A stretch of DNA of 64,000 nt from Ectobius pallidus (Eukaryota; Arthropoda; Insecta; Blattodea; Ectobiidae): positions 58,281,163-58,345,162 of the forward strand of contig CAXKWD010000007.1 in the NCBI GenBank assembly GCA_964059195.1. Direction: 5' to 3'. The position numbers and the translations under genes are program-made. The stretch's first letter is position 1; each line of letters begins with the position of its first letter. A model generated the notes under the pieces. It saw only the letters and a list, made by a program, of their open reading frames with translations, was not told where the DNA came from and searched no databases. Positions 62,945 to 64,000 of the stretch are shown piece by piece.

Positions 62945-64000
62945 GGGACAGCTATTAGTTACTTAGTGAAGCCAGTTTGGCTTACACATAAACTTTATTT
63001 TAAAATAACAGTAATCTGTTAAAAATCTGAAATAAATATGAATAAAAACCCTGAAATAAAAATAAATTCATTAGTATTGTACCAGAAGAAACCAAGAACT
63101 GATGAAGGACAAATTAAATATATTAATCAAATGAAAGTGAAGGGAGAAAACAAAGAGTCATAGCAAATAACAGCGCACTGAATCTGTCAATGTGTACTTG
63201 CCGTTGAGGAAATGTGGAAGGAACTAGGGGAAACCACCCAAGGAAAACTAACCTGCACCAGATACGAGCCCAACCCAGAGGTCATTGTGAATTCCCAGGC
63301 AGGATACAGGAAAAAAGCCTTAGTTTCTTCTGATAACATTTAATATTTAAAGCTATACAATACTGTACAATCATTTGATAAAACCAAAAATATTACATAC
63401 CGGTATACATATACCCTGTCCAGAAAATAAAACACGATTTCCAAAATAAATTAAAGAATTCATTACGTTTCATATAGATTTAGAATTTTGAAACTCAACA
63501 AATCCTACATGTCCAGTGAATTATTTACATTAATAATTGATAAATCTGATATCTCTAAAATCACTAAAATCGTAGGACGATCCCCAAGCCAAAATAATTA
63601 TATTTCAACATTATTTATTAATTTCATTTAAAATTTTAAGGCACTGGGACCGAAATATTATCTTGAATTTATTTTACAAGAAGATAAATCTAAATCCAAA
63701 CAGTTTCAACCTGTCCCTGTTCAAACCACAGGAGACCACCAATGGCTATAATAAGGGAGCAGGTGCCAGGCTGTGTAATTACAAAATAAATAAGGACTTA
63801 ATGAAATTAAACCATTTAAAAGGACATATACAGTTTGGGTTTGTAAGAAAGCAAGAAGGAAAGACTACCAAAATGGCAGGAAACAAGCTTGGCTTGGCGT
63901 TCGGACACCGATGCCACAAATAGGAGGAAAAACCAAAGCTGTGAAGTAACTAGGCTTAAAATAATACAGGAAGTAAAACTAAAGTTTTTACAATAACATA
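62945..64000. other. 5' side of Gypsy element, LTR not resolved
   Basis: Should contain the Gypsy leader and LTR on the minus strand, but no primer site or repeated LTR was recognised. The open frame 63663-63923 shows no domain. The last 23 bases resemble 51513-51535. Confidence 0.35.

Noticed and set aside
1..64000. CRISPR array, rRNA or functional tRNA gene
   Set aside because: Tandem repeats present are minisatellites or transposon parts without spacer structure; tRNA-like boxes occur only in SINEs.

Overview
The window is animal nuclear DNA, most likely from an insect with a large, repeat-dominated genome. The lineage call rests on the transposon mix (BEL/Pao, CR1-group and RTE-like LINEs, Penelope, Helitrons, hAT, mariner, Tigger, a DD82E Tc1/mariner element, tRNA-derived SINEs), the AT richness and the very long introns. 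A polyneopteran such as a cockroach or termite is plausible, but that is inference. There are no rRNA or tRNA genes, no CRISPR array and nothing bacterial.

The only clear host coding sequence is two exons of an anoctamin (TMEM16) gene on the + strand, at 20250-20402 and 42528-42663. They read on from each other in phase and are separated by an intron of about 22.1 kb full of transposons. A small MADF-like reading frame (547-693, minus) may be a first exon of another gene or belong to a transposon.

Left third (1.1-18 kb): a layered insertion. A minus-strand Copia retrotransposon was hit inside its reverse transcriptase by a non-autonomous hAT element (1134-15354, exact 8-bp target duplication). 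The hAT carries a Helitron (1633-2682) and an approximately 5.2-kb CR1-group LINE (about 2840-14993, minus). The LINE in turn carries a young BEL/Pao LTR retrotransposon (3126-10094, LTRs differing at one base, 5-bp duplication). The LINE has an SGNH-esterase ORF1 and an EN-RT ORF2 that meet exactly at a T TTT TTA heptamer, the geometry of a -1 programmed frameshift.

Anoctamin intron (20.4-42.5 kb): a truncated mariner; short MITEs; a TIR element (23476-27843) split by a head-to-tail Helitron dimer, itself split by a Tigger/pogo transposon with an intact 521-codon transposase; a TIR element with an 88-bp triplication; a 2.75-kb near-palindrome; and a cluster of Penelope-like elements with hammerhead-ribozyme-like motifs, one split by a second copy of the Helitron dimer and one carrying a younger Penelope with a perfect 67-bp inverted repeat and a 12-bp target duplication.

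Right third (42.7-64 kb): a minisatellite, a 5'-truncated RTE-like LINE with a 14-bp duplication, two tRNA-derived SINEs, a deleted mariner inside LINE remnants, and a decayed minus-strand Gypsy retrotransposon (about 54.3-62.9 kb) split by a DD82E (Sailor-type) transposon (55514-59398).

Most elements are dead (frameshifts, lost catalytic residues, truncations). The youngest-looking are the BEL element, the Tigger element and the inner Penelope.
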